Shown one piece after another: positions 22,477-33,400 of a stretch of DNA of 64,000 nt. Source of the DNA: Psococerastis gibbosa. Taxonomy: Eukaryota; Arthropoda; Insecta; Psocodea; Psocidae. The notes beneath the pieces were generated by a model. That model worked only from the letters and a program-made list of their open reading frames with translations. It made no database searches and was not told the DNA's origin. A program made the position numbers and the translations under genes. Location: assembly GCA_963971405.1 (NCBI GenBank), contig OZ020484.1:18228001-18292000 (forward strand), in the 5' to 3' direction. Within the stretch, counting starts at the first letter, position 1, and every line of letters starts with the position of its first letter.

Positions 22477-25400
22477 CAAAAAAGCTACATTACACTAATT
22501 CAATATTACTGATTCCATTATATTTAGAGCCATAGTTTATGGGATATTAAAAAAAGTGGCGAACCAGTAACCATCCTGAAAATGTTGCGATGGAAAACTA
22601 TTTGTTCAGTTTTATTTTATTCATATGGCATACCTTTATAAAGGAATGGCAACATTTATATCCCCATTGGCCTGCTCTCCAGTAGGAGCCAAATACTGAC
22701 GTGTGGTTACCAGGAATTACATCCTCTTCATACTTAGATCGAATAACTGGCTTCTCGTCACCCTGGAATAACCATAAAAAAAAACAAATCAGCATTAAAA
22801 AAGGGGTAAAGGTACAAGGATAAAAAATATTTCAGGTATGACCCCAATTTAATATTTCTCAGCAAGAATTCAAAGATGCAATTTTTCAAGCTTTCAAAAG
22901 TAGGGCTCTAATCTTAACTTCATGTAAATAAACACACAAGCTTATTTAATGTTTTTGTCACTCAAAATATCGCTAATGGTCCGGTATTATAACACATCAA
23001 GATAGATTCGAAAACTGAGAGTGACTGCAGGCGATATAACGCAATATACTATACGCATATATATATATATATAATATTTCAAGACTACCGTCGCTGTCGA
23101 ATCGAATATAATAAAAGTTTTAACCAGCCTTTAGGAAATCCTTTAATTAAACGTACAGGTCTACGTACCGCCCAATGTCCGTACCTTTATGACTTTCCCA
23201 GAGCGTGAATACTCCACATATTCTTCTGTTTGAGCAAGTAAAAGAGCTTTTGGTGGAGCTTTAAGATGCTCAGCACCTCCATACTTCTCAAGCACACTAT
23301 CTTGAATTTTGTCTTTGTACTCTTCCTTCTTCGACTCATATACTTTTTGAAGCATTTCCAGCTTAGTAGGTTCAGCTAGAACATGTACATCTACACCCTT
23401 CTCATAAGCCTCCCACGCAAACGATTGCGCCTGCGAATGTTTTCTCGTGTCACCCGTGAAGCGGACGAAATTTTCACCAGCATAGTCAGTGCTGAAAAAA
23501 ATTGATTAGGTGCTTACAAACAGGTGCCTTTCTTGGAACAATGTCGATATTTAAGAGCTTATTTCGCCTTGCATTTAAATGAAGAAATACAAAATTGGAA
23601 TTCTATGGTCAGGATATGCATGGTGCACCGAAATGGTTGGAGATGTAGAATATAAGTAAGTGTAAAACTAGTTTAAACATGTATACCTGATACTATTATG
23701 TACTAACTTTACAACTAGCGAGGTATGGCCATACCTGAACTTTTTTATTAAGACAAAACCAAAATTTAATATTTTCTCTTAATAGAAGAGATGCGCCGTT
23801 AAAGTAAAGTAAGTAGAAGAGATTCCCTTTAACGTGGAAGAATGTCTTAACTGTATCTGAATTTTTTTATGATCTTCGTTCCTGGGCAATCGGACTGAGG
23901 AGGATCAAAATTTTAAAGAGAACGTCAAATCACCGTTCAAAATAATGCACCTGACAGTTTTATTCAAATTGTACCCTGCTACATTTTCTGGCCATGCTTC
24001 GGAGGACATGTAAAGCAGGCGGTCCCGGGTCTACCTAGTTGAAAGGGCTTTATAGCCCTAACTCCGTTAGGTTGGCTTAGTAATAGAACAAAAAAGTTGT
24101 TATTTATTTATTACTAATATAATTATTATATTTTTGTTTCTTACTCGTTATTGTCTGCGGTGGGGTCAGGATTATCTCGCATCGATCGAGTTTTGGGGTC
24201 GTAATATGCAGAATCAGGATCCAAGTTCCGTAGATACTTGGCTGTGTCCTCGCGAATTCTTAAATTTCTTACTGTAATCCGTTGTTTGCTATCAACTTTC
24301 GTGCCAGGCATGTCGAAATCATCCACATACTTATCTTCATCTTCTTCGTCATCTTTCTCTTCTTCTTGTTCCTGCGAAAATAAATAAGAAAATAACGGGT
24401 CTTGTAGGGGGGGGGAGGGCTATTGTGCTCCAAAACGCAGATAGACCGGAAATTTCTGACAGAGTGACAGCTTTATCGGTAAACTTCATAACGGTATATA
24501 ATCTTCGTAAAGCAGCACTCCAATAGGCCAGGTATAAATAATATAAAGAAAAATCACTATATTTGCTCTCTACCCAGTAACGGCTCGTGGTTGTTTTTAA
24601 AAGCAATCATTCAAATGTGCAACAACATATAAACGTTGCATCTACTCGCATACTACGCATAGTTATTTTATTGAATATTTATTTTGGTCACACCAATTTT
24701 TTATATGCTACTGGGCGGCTCCTACAAGTTCCATGTCTTTCAATGGTAAGTGGAATCTCAAGCCGAGGGTCACACCTCAACCTAACACTCACAGTAATTA
24801 TTTAAAATCTGTACATGAACTTAAGGGGTAAAAATAAAGCAGACTATTGTCTTTGGTATATACACTGTTTATAGTTAAGTAGACATAAAAAGAGAAGAAA
24901 TGTCTGTACCAAAAACCACAGAAACAATAGGATAGAATGGAAACTTAAAAATAATAAAGGATTGATGTTTATAGTTACTAATACCGGTTCATCCACGTTA
25001 TCGAGACGATCAGCTCTTAACTGTCTCTTAGCTTCTTCCACCTTAGCATACTCCTCAACAATGGCCTGATGCATAGACGGGTCATAGCCAGCCCATCTGT
25101 CACGCTTGCCATCAAAATCGTGGGAAAGTTCCGGCTGGAGTAATTCGTCTGCTCCACTTTGGACACCAGTGAATTTGGCACCAATTTTTCTTGGTCTTTC
25201 CATGCAGTCCTTTTTCTGGTGAGTCATTGCTCCACAGTTTTCACAGGAACCCGGGCGATACTTCTTAGCTATATTGCTCTGAAATAAACAATATTCTTTT
25301 GAGTTGAATTGCTGCATGTCGTTTTATGTTGCCCCGAACTATAATGAAGTATATTTATACAAAATGAAGCCGGCCACCTTGCCAAGTTGAATCCAGCGGA

Positions 25401-26968
25401 CCAGAGCAGGTTCAAAGATGCAGATAACTTGGTAGTGTGCACAGTGCCGGTAGGGAAACATGGTAGGACTTGTCCTGGTCATCTCCGAACTAATCGTGTG
25501 ACTTCACTGTGTTTCCCGAGTGGTTCGGAATCCACTATAATCAGGAGGTCCACTGTCCAATGGGTCCACACCGTGGCCTGGGACTGTGTCCAACCATACT
25601 ACTATACAAAATGAGCTGAAGAAGCACAAAACGTAAAAACCGCAAGAGTTCAAATTATAATAAATCGCACCCAGACGAATGTATTGACCATTGGCGTGGC
25701 ATATTTAAAGCCTATCGCGTGTTGACTGTATATACAGTATTTGGCCTGACAGACAAAATTTGCTATGAGAGAGTAAGAACAATGAGACTGGCTAGGATAA
25801 TCGGAGATTATTCTTTGCTTTGGTTACATTATGTATACTTAACTACCATATTAGTTATTTTTTTATGATAATTTATTAACTTACAGTGTCAACGCCACGC
25901 TTATACCACTCGTCTAACCTAGAATATTCCTTTTGCTTTTCCGGTTGAGGCCGTTGATGTTTGAGTGTTGGTCCTGATGATCCATAATACCAAGGCGCCG
26001 CAGATATGTATTGGGGAATGTGAGGATTAATGTCCTTACCCTCTTCATCCACCGCCGCAGGAGCAGTTCCTGCCTAAAAGATAAAAATAACAATGATTCA
26101 TTTGCAGTACTATGCTACTTATTTTTCTTTGTTATGATAAGGCGCGGGATCCTTGGGGATATTTGCGCCGTTCCTCTTCTTCTAATACCTCCTCTATCGA
26201 AGATTTTCGATCATCATCGCAGTTGCAGTCTTGTTGACTTTCCTAGGGAATTGTAATGCAGTGGTTTCCCGTTGCCTTTTTCATCCTTCTATCATTGACT
26301 TTCCATTGAGTTCCTTCGCCTTCGGGGCCAATTTCCCAACCCCAGGACAAAATTGTGCCCTGCACAGAAAAAACTATGTTTTTCGCTAATCCCGGCTCAA
26401 AATGTGTTCAGTCACCATTACGCTTCCATCACTCCACGAGGTGTATATTGGGGAATTTTGCCTCTGAGACTATAAGGTGTTACTCATAAGCTCAGCTACT
26501 TTGAAAACTTGCGCCATTAGGGCCTTAGGCGGGGGTTTGTGATAGGTGGTACTGGTTAAATAATATGGATTGCGGAGTTGACGACAGTGCTATTGCTGAG
26601 AAGATGGGGTAGAGTGTGAGGTGGTGGCAGGTTTTGCCTGGGTGCAGAAGTATGAGTTAAATTGTCAAATTGGTATTGCAGTGACCACATACAGGAGCTG
26701 GTTTGCCGCACATCAGATGGCCATGGGTGAACCTTGTATTCATTTAGAACTCCCAGCCCCCAGAGAATGGGAATCCTAAGGCAGCCAGTGGCCAGACTTC
26801 CTCATTCACTTTAATATAAGCTTAATAACACAACACACATACCTTTCTAGCTTCCTCAAGTTCTTTAGCTTTCCGCCAATCCTCCCTCGATTTCTTTTTT
26901 GGTTCGTCATCACTTGCTGCTTTGGATCGTAGTATCTCTGACAGCGGTATATTTGGTGTGCTGGCCAT
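20374..26968 (-). CDS. SLU7: SLU7 pre-mRNA splicing factor, nine coding exons
   Basis: The coding exons are 26843-26968, 25885-26073, 24985-25278, 24145-24371, 23185-23491, 22634-22762, 21878-22015, 21403-21555 and 20374-20550. All have GT/AG borders and matching phases, and sum to 579 residues (human 586). SLU7 acts in the second catalytic step of splicing, where it helps select the 3' splice site with PRP18 in the spliceosome. The CCHC zinc knuckle is at C117, C120, H125 and C130 ([14 protein letters not shown]). Conserved blocks follow: [68 protein letters not shown] and a C-terminal [27 protein letters not shown]. Exon 8 encodes a lysine-rich helix, a possible localisation signal. Introns carry a SINE, an R4 repeat and a long T tract. 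It shares a promoter region with CDIN1. Confidence 0.97.
22450..22477. repeat. Poly-T tract in SLU7 intron 6
   Basis: An uninterrupted run of about 27 T bases lies on the plus strand within the 22016-22633 intron. On the transcribed strand it is a poly-A run. No SINE body lies next to it, so it may be a simple tract or a decayed tail. Confidence 0.8.
23971..24112 (+). mobile_element. S1 SINE, 5'-truncated, SLU7 intron 4
   Basis: It contains the S1 body (ACATTTTCTGGCCATGCTTC, GTAAAGCAGGCGGTCCCGGG) and tail (TAGCCCTAACTCCGTTAGG, then TTATTTATTTATT). The tRNA-like head is missing. It sits antisense to SLU7 and ends about 30 bp from the exon 4 splice donor at 24145. Confidence 0.85.
25380..25612. 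repeat. R4 repeat in SLU7 intron 2
   Basis: This stretch matches, in inverted orientation and with moderate divergence, 56205-56480. Shared blocks are GTTGAATCCA, GCAGGTTC, TAGTGTGCACAG, GGGAAACATGGTAGGAC and CCACTATAATCAGGAGGTCC. The family is unclassified. Confidence 0.6.
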
Positions 26969-27159
26969 TTTAAAGAAAGAAAAAATATTTACATATACTT
27001 TACCAAACTTTAAACGACAGAGTCCTCAATATTGAATTTTTAACAAGTTATAATCAGATTATTCATAATATACAACAAGTGCAAGATGTTAGCACGCCAT
27101 CTTGCTTGTTTAGTTGTTTGTTTGACAATGTTTGTCTAGTTAATTATCGAACTATCGAA

Positions 27160-27167
27160 TATCGATA
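27160..27167. promoter_or_regulatory. DRE-like motif TATCGATA
   Basis: This is the palindromic DNA-replication-related element bound by DREF in insects, frequent in housekeeping promoters. It lies inside the shared SLU7/CDIN1 interval, flanked by further ATCGA repeats. Occupancy is an inference. Confidence 0.45.
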
Positions 27168-27205
27168 CATCGATCCTGTGTTCTACGAAGGAGCCACTTC
27201 ATGAA

Positions 27206-27311
27206 CCTCGTTTTGCAACGTGAGCGTGACATTGACGTAGTAGCAGACATTTTTAGACTGTCTTTAATGTCTGCTACCACGTGAATGTCACGCTCACGCT
27301 GCAAAACGAGG
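27206..27311. mobile_element. Foldback MITE remnant in the shared promoter
   Basis: The palindrome runs from CCTCGTTTTGCAACGTGAGC to GCTGCAAAACGAGG. Its centre is core B (GTAGCAGACATTTTTAGAC and complement), identical in plan to the element at 19265-19404. The outer GGCGGGG termini are eroded. It separates the TATCGATA motif from the CDIN1 start. Confidence 0.75.
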
Positions 27312-27477
27312 TCTATCGAATAGACGCTGAACAACGGTAAATCATCCATAATCGTTCGAGATTCGATATTTCGATATTTAAGAAGAAACTAACATGGCAG
27401 TTTTTTATTATTATAGAAATTATTATTATTTTATTCTAAAATATCGCTAATTCGCTACTATCCTTTATTTTTTTTAA

Positions 27478-30400
27478 ATGGCTGTTGTTGTGAGCACAGA
27501 CGATTATTGTAACATTATTGAAAAGATCAGTTCATTTGATGGTCCAGAAGAGGAATTGGAAAATTTGCTACTAACCGATTATAGGTAGGATGAAAAGATG
27601 CAACAATTCAACTAATAACCAGCTTAGAATAGTATTGTGATCAAGATAACTATGTACCTATTAATAAAGAGATTATCTAGGCCCTAGGGTAACATTTAAT
27701 AAATAAAGTTAGATGTAAATCTGCCAAAGAAAATTACGACTATGCTTCTCGCCAAGCGCTAGCCTTAATGTCATCCTAGCCTAAACGTATTGTGGGAGAC
27801 GCGGACAGGTGATGTCAATGCCTGAAAAGGGGTGAAGGGCTCAACAACTGAACTGGTTCATCTCAACTCGTAAATACCCCCCTGGAACAGTAGACTAAAT
27901 CTGTAGAATATGCTCGAACACCCAATAGAGTAGTGAGTAGATATAACCAAATAGGTACCCTTGTAACTTTTGGATACACCCCGGGAAAAATTAATTTTCA
28001 AAATGTTACCAACAATTTAGGAAAATCCAATCGCAATTCAACATTAAAGCCTGAAATTGAACAAAAAAAAACAGCCGATGTTGTGGTCAGCAAGAAACAA
28101 CCGTTATCCAATTGACCAATAAAGCTGTACCGCTACCTGCTGCTGCTGATGTTAAGGTTCGTTACACACGGACTATTCTGCCAGTCGCCGACGATTTCGC
28201 CGACGTTTTTTTCATTGTAGGCATAGAGCTTGGAGAATGGTCGTTGCAAAACCACAGAGTCTAATTCAGAATTAGTTACCATTAGTGCAGACCACTTTGC
28301 AAAGCTAATACCAATTACCCTTGTTGCTTCATATAGGTTGCCAGTGATAACAATACGAAGTATTGGAGCACAAGTGTTTAAGCGACGCATGAAATTAACT
28401 CACGGTAAAGTGAAAAGTCAAGCAGCTGACCTTTATTATCGGTGGGTATTTTGTTTTTTTAGTCATTCCAAGGACTAGTGCTCTATCTTCGATTTCGGTG
28501 GCAACGTGGTAGCTTGTCCTTGTGCGAGTCTCTACACACCTTGCAATAGGAGACGTGTCGTAACACGGCACAAGTACCTATTAAGTTACTTAGTGAAGCG
28601 ATTGAAGAGGTTAATCGCATACATTCATTACATTGTTTGTATGCGATTAACCTTTTTTCTAAAGAGAGAACTAAAGAATCTGCAATAGGTTATAAAATCC
28701 CGTTTTAACCATACACTATGATGTTCTGAATCATATGATAAGAAGTAACTTGAGTCCTTACTTCCTCCATCCATAACTAGCTTTAATAATTAGACATCAT
28801 AATACTAGATTATTGTTTTTGTTGCAGATATGACCTAGCAGTCCATGAAAATGATCCTGAGGGGATTATTATTCGGCTTGCCTACGAATTAAATTCCTCT
28901 CCTTGCTTAATTGCGAAGCTAATTCTAGAACAGCACCTGAAGTTAACATTAAATAAGTCGAACATATCGGAAACTGATTCAGGTCTCTCTCCTGAAGTCA
29001 ATATTAGCTTAGATATGTCTCTCGATTCAGAATTGGAACGGAGGGACGGAGTTTCTGTTAGCAGTATGATGCGTGATACTACTCTCATACCGGATAGCCG
29101 ACTTTCGTACGAGATTCTGTTGGTACGTATGCTAATCAGGAATGGTAGCTAAGAATTAACACCGACAAATGGCAACATTGTTTAAAGGTAACTTTACTGA
29201 TTACAAGTATGATAAATTGGGTTAAAAAATTCAAAATACATTACAAAGCAAACTCCAACAGGCAACGAATAAAACATAAGGAACGCCTTATATCACGAAC
29301 AGACAAGAGACAACACTATTCTACCATGCCTCACTTATGGCGTTGAGTTTGTTTTGTATTTTCTATTGTTTAAAAAAAAAAAAAAAAAAAAAGTATTTGT
29401 TTTGTAACTGCAAAGGCTTTCACGGCCGGAGTCAAATGAAGAACCAGTAGAATCCGGGCTGATGGGCCGTGGTCACTCGCTACGGAGCCACCGAGGTACA
29501 ACCTTAGAAGTCTACGCAGCGCCATTGAAGATGTTGTCCGCAGATGTTGACGAATCGTTTTGAAGTTCACTTTCAATTCGACCACGGCCCATCAGCCCGG
29601 ATTCTACTGGTTCTTCAGTATTTGTATTGTTTTGAACGCTAAGATATAAGAAAACATCCCATAGCTGCTATCATTAACTATCTTCCCCATTAATCCCTTG
29701 GACATTGCTTCATACCATTCGGCAAACCTATAGGTCCATAGTATGCGGTCGACCTATTGCTCATCGCAATACGTAGTACAACGTTTTATATGTTCTGCGT
29801 TTGGCAAAGTTCATATGCAGTCCTTCGTCCTTTTTATAGTCTTTTTATAATTCCTCAATATTGTTTATAAATGTTCAGAGCTATGGGATCCAGATTTTCC
29901 CAGAATTGGACTGAGAAACAATGATTAATATCGGTAAATTGACTCTTCCTTTATGGAAAAATTGTTATTACCCAGAATATCGGTTTAACTGTCTACACTT
30001 CTAATGTGCTTCAAAGCTAAAACGATATAAAACATTTGTAACTTTGACCTCGTCCCTGGCTAAATATTTAGTAGTAGTAGTAGTTGTGATTTGAAGTAGT
30101 GCATCGCACTAATGATTAATCCAGACACTACTGCTCTACGTCCTCTTCTTTTTTACATCCTCCACAATTTTCTTTCTGAAATCCTTCAAGTTTGCAGCAT
30201 CTTTGATAGTTTTCTGCAGCAGATTAAACATTTGAAGGCCTTCATGAAAAATGCTCGTTCCACTGGTTCGTCTTCTATACTCGAGCGTAATGCAATCTCT
30301 ATTTCTAGTTCCATAGTTGTGCACTTCACTAAAAGTCATTGTAAGGTCTATCATGTGCTTAGGCGGCCATTCCACATACGTACAACGTCAATGAAAATTA

Positions 30401-33400
30401 TGAAATTGAAGGACATTTCAATTTTTCATTGATGGGGCCATTCCATATGTTTCTTCAAAACTTGACAATTTTCAATTGAAGCGTATGCGCCAAATGTTTG
30501 AAATTTGTTTGCATTTGTTTCATGAAATTGTTTTAGTTTTCTTCGTCGCCTTATTATTTAAACCTTATTATAATTTTTATACAGAAATGCTTTCTTTTTA
30601 GAGAAATCAATTAAAATAGTTGTACTTGTCATATCCCATGACGCCATTTTTTAATTTTAGATTGTTTGCTTCATTGTTTGTGATTTTACTCTATGATCAA
30701 TTGATCATTGATCAATTTTAACATTGGCATAGAGTAAAATTGAAATGTCCTTCAATTTCATAATTTTCATTGACGTTGTACGTATATGGAATACCCGCCT
30801 AAGGCATTAACCCTGATATAATACTCCAGATAAACGACATGACATCGACGTACACATTTTCTTGGATGGTGAGCATGTCTAATTCCTCTATCATTTCAGC
30901 TACCCTCTTGTCGATAGGAACATTTAGTATTGACCTTAGTCCCCTGTTCAGGGTCACTTGTATTTCCACTAGAACAGAACTTTGTGCATAATACAGTAAG
31001 GTGCTGCAGTATTTTATGTGGGGTTTAATGAAGGCTTCATAGATTAATTTCTTCGTTCTTGTCGGCAATACATATTTAACTTTCCTCAAGATAAACATTT
31101 TCTGATTTAGTTTGGATATTAATTTGCGAAAATGTTCTTTAAAGTTTAATCTATTATCAATAGTGGTGCCAATATATCGAAACGAATCCACCACTTCTAA
31201 TCTTTCACCATTCATTTGGATATTGAGATCATAATCACAGCCTTTCTTTGAGACCAACATTGCTTTAGATTTCTTCACATTGAGGCACAGTTTATTAGCT
31301 GCCAGCCAGTACGTCAACCGGATCAGCTCTTCATTTAAGATTTCCTCCAATTTCTCAACGGCTTTGCCAACCACATAGATCAGGGTATCATCCACGAAGA
31401 GGTGAACGTGGCATCGCTTCAGGCATATCAAAGCCAAATAACCAAAAATATATAGCCTATAATATTTTTTACCGTTTCAGTGCACGTTATGCGACACTAA
31501 GTACGGCAGTATTACTGAACTGGGAAACAGGTAATGTTTTATTATATAAATTTTATAACTTTGTAATATTTTGAACACATCATAATGAGAGTTAACTTTG
31601 TAAAATAACACATAAAAACATATAAAACATAAAAATATCGTCACGACCGGTTTCGACAGATTGTCGTAGGCAATGTTTTCTTTATTACTACTATTAGTTT
31701 TTAAATTATCTTTTGGTCACGTCTGTAGTCGTCACTTATCATGTTCAGGTTATCATTTAAAAGTATCAAGTTATTTATGCATTGCACGAGGCCTTTCCTA
31801 AATATACCCATAGTTTGAACTTCAGGTGGGGAGTGACATATCATTTATGGTAGAGAACTGGAGTTTCGTAACTTGACATAAAGGAAAATCTATTGGTACA
31901 AGTTAATGGCAATGGTGCAATATTTTTTAGGGCATTAGAGACAGCCTCACAGTAATCGAACAATTAGGATAAAGCGACCCGAAAAGTCGCCCCCTTCCCC
32001 TGACAATGGGCTCCGCCCTAATATGAACACAACAGGCAATGTAAGTTCAACCAACCTTTTGTTAAACAAAGGAAAATCTGTCTGTCTGGCCTTAGTCCAT
32101 ACTACATCCAACCCTGGGTAGCTTGCTTTCACCAGTAGGGAAAAAAACGTGTCTGCTGGGCATGTTTCTTCCCGCAACATCGCAAATAAGCAGTTGGAAA
32201 GGAAAAGGGAATCCTCGGCTGGCCTTTCTCCATGTGTTGACCAAATATACTGGGTTATGATTGTAGCGTACTTTTAAATAAATAAATAAGGACTTTTTAT
32301 TGTTTCTATTACTAAGCTAAACTAGCGGAGTGAGGGCTATAAAGCCCACTCTTACACTCAACTAGGAAGGCCAGGCATCCCCTGCTTTACATGCCCTCCA
32401 AAGCATGGCCAGAAAATGTAGCCAGTGTGGGACTCGAACCAACAACCTTTCGGGTGATAGAGTCCGGACCACTACGCTACATGTCTTGACTTTGACTTTT
32501 AGAGAAAGTAGCAGCAAAAAGTAAGTTGTGTGTTTTTTTTACAGATTGGTTGGGGAGGAACATGAGCGTCGGTTGTTTCTGGAGGCCAAGGGGCTCGGGG
32601 TGACCTTCCAAGCAGAAAAGGATTTACGAGGTGGTGGCTTTGACAAAACGCCGGACTTGAGATTAGCAATACCCATAGTTGTGGAGGGATCTGTTGTAAA
32701 TTGGATTGAGAGCAAAGCTCTATTTGGGGGTCCCGAGGAACATGTGGACTACATCAGAGATCAGTATAATAGCTACTGGCTCAGGTAAAAATTATATTCA
32801 TAATACTCTCCTTATTAACTTTCTATTCCTTTCTGTCACTCATGGTTAAATTTAAAATTCTTAGTACAGTTTTAAGGTATAATTATAAAATACACGACCG
32901 GTTTTGGCCATCGTCATGTGGAAGAAACTAAATAAAAAATAAAACACAAAAGTATACTTTTGTAGACGTATCTGTATTTTTTAATTATAACGTAAAACTT
33001 TACTAAGAATTTTAAATGTTTCCGTGAGTGAGGTAAAAACAACTTCTTGATGTTTCCAGTTTTCTAAATTCAGACGCATTCTTTTTAGATGTGGTAGCTT
33101 AAAATCTTGACAAGAACTGTCTTATCGGATATACCTAGGTTATACATGTGAGTTTCTGAACAGTATCTTGCTGTGATCAACCAACAACACCTACTACGCC
33201 TGCAACAACCTTCCCATGTCGTTATTAAATTGTTTCCGTATGAATTTTTGGCCATTGGCAAACTGGTATACGTTCTCGATGTCAACCTACACCGGCTACA
33301 AGCGATAATGGACGAGCTGAGACCAGATTACCATTAACGCAATGAAACAGGCGAGAGCATGACTTAACCAAGTACAGATACGAGTCTTCCCATGTCGTTA

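Larger units (their letters stand above)
26969..27477. promoter_or_regulatory. Bidirectional SLU7/CDIN1 promoter region
   Basis: The start codons of SLU7 (minus) and CDIN1 (plus) face away from each other across 509 bp. A compact head-to-head pair of housekeeping-type genes usually shares a promoter. The interval holds several ATCGAT-type motifs, including a perfect TATCGATA at 27160-27167, and GATTCGATATTTCGATATTT at about 27361-27380. It also contains a foldback element at 27206-27311. No TATA box is obvious. Transcription start sites cannot be placed from sequence alone. Confidence 0.6.
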
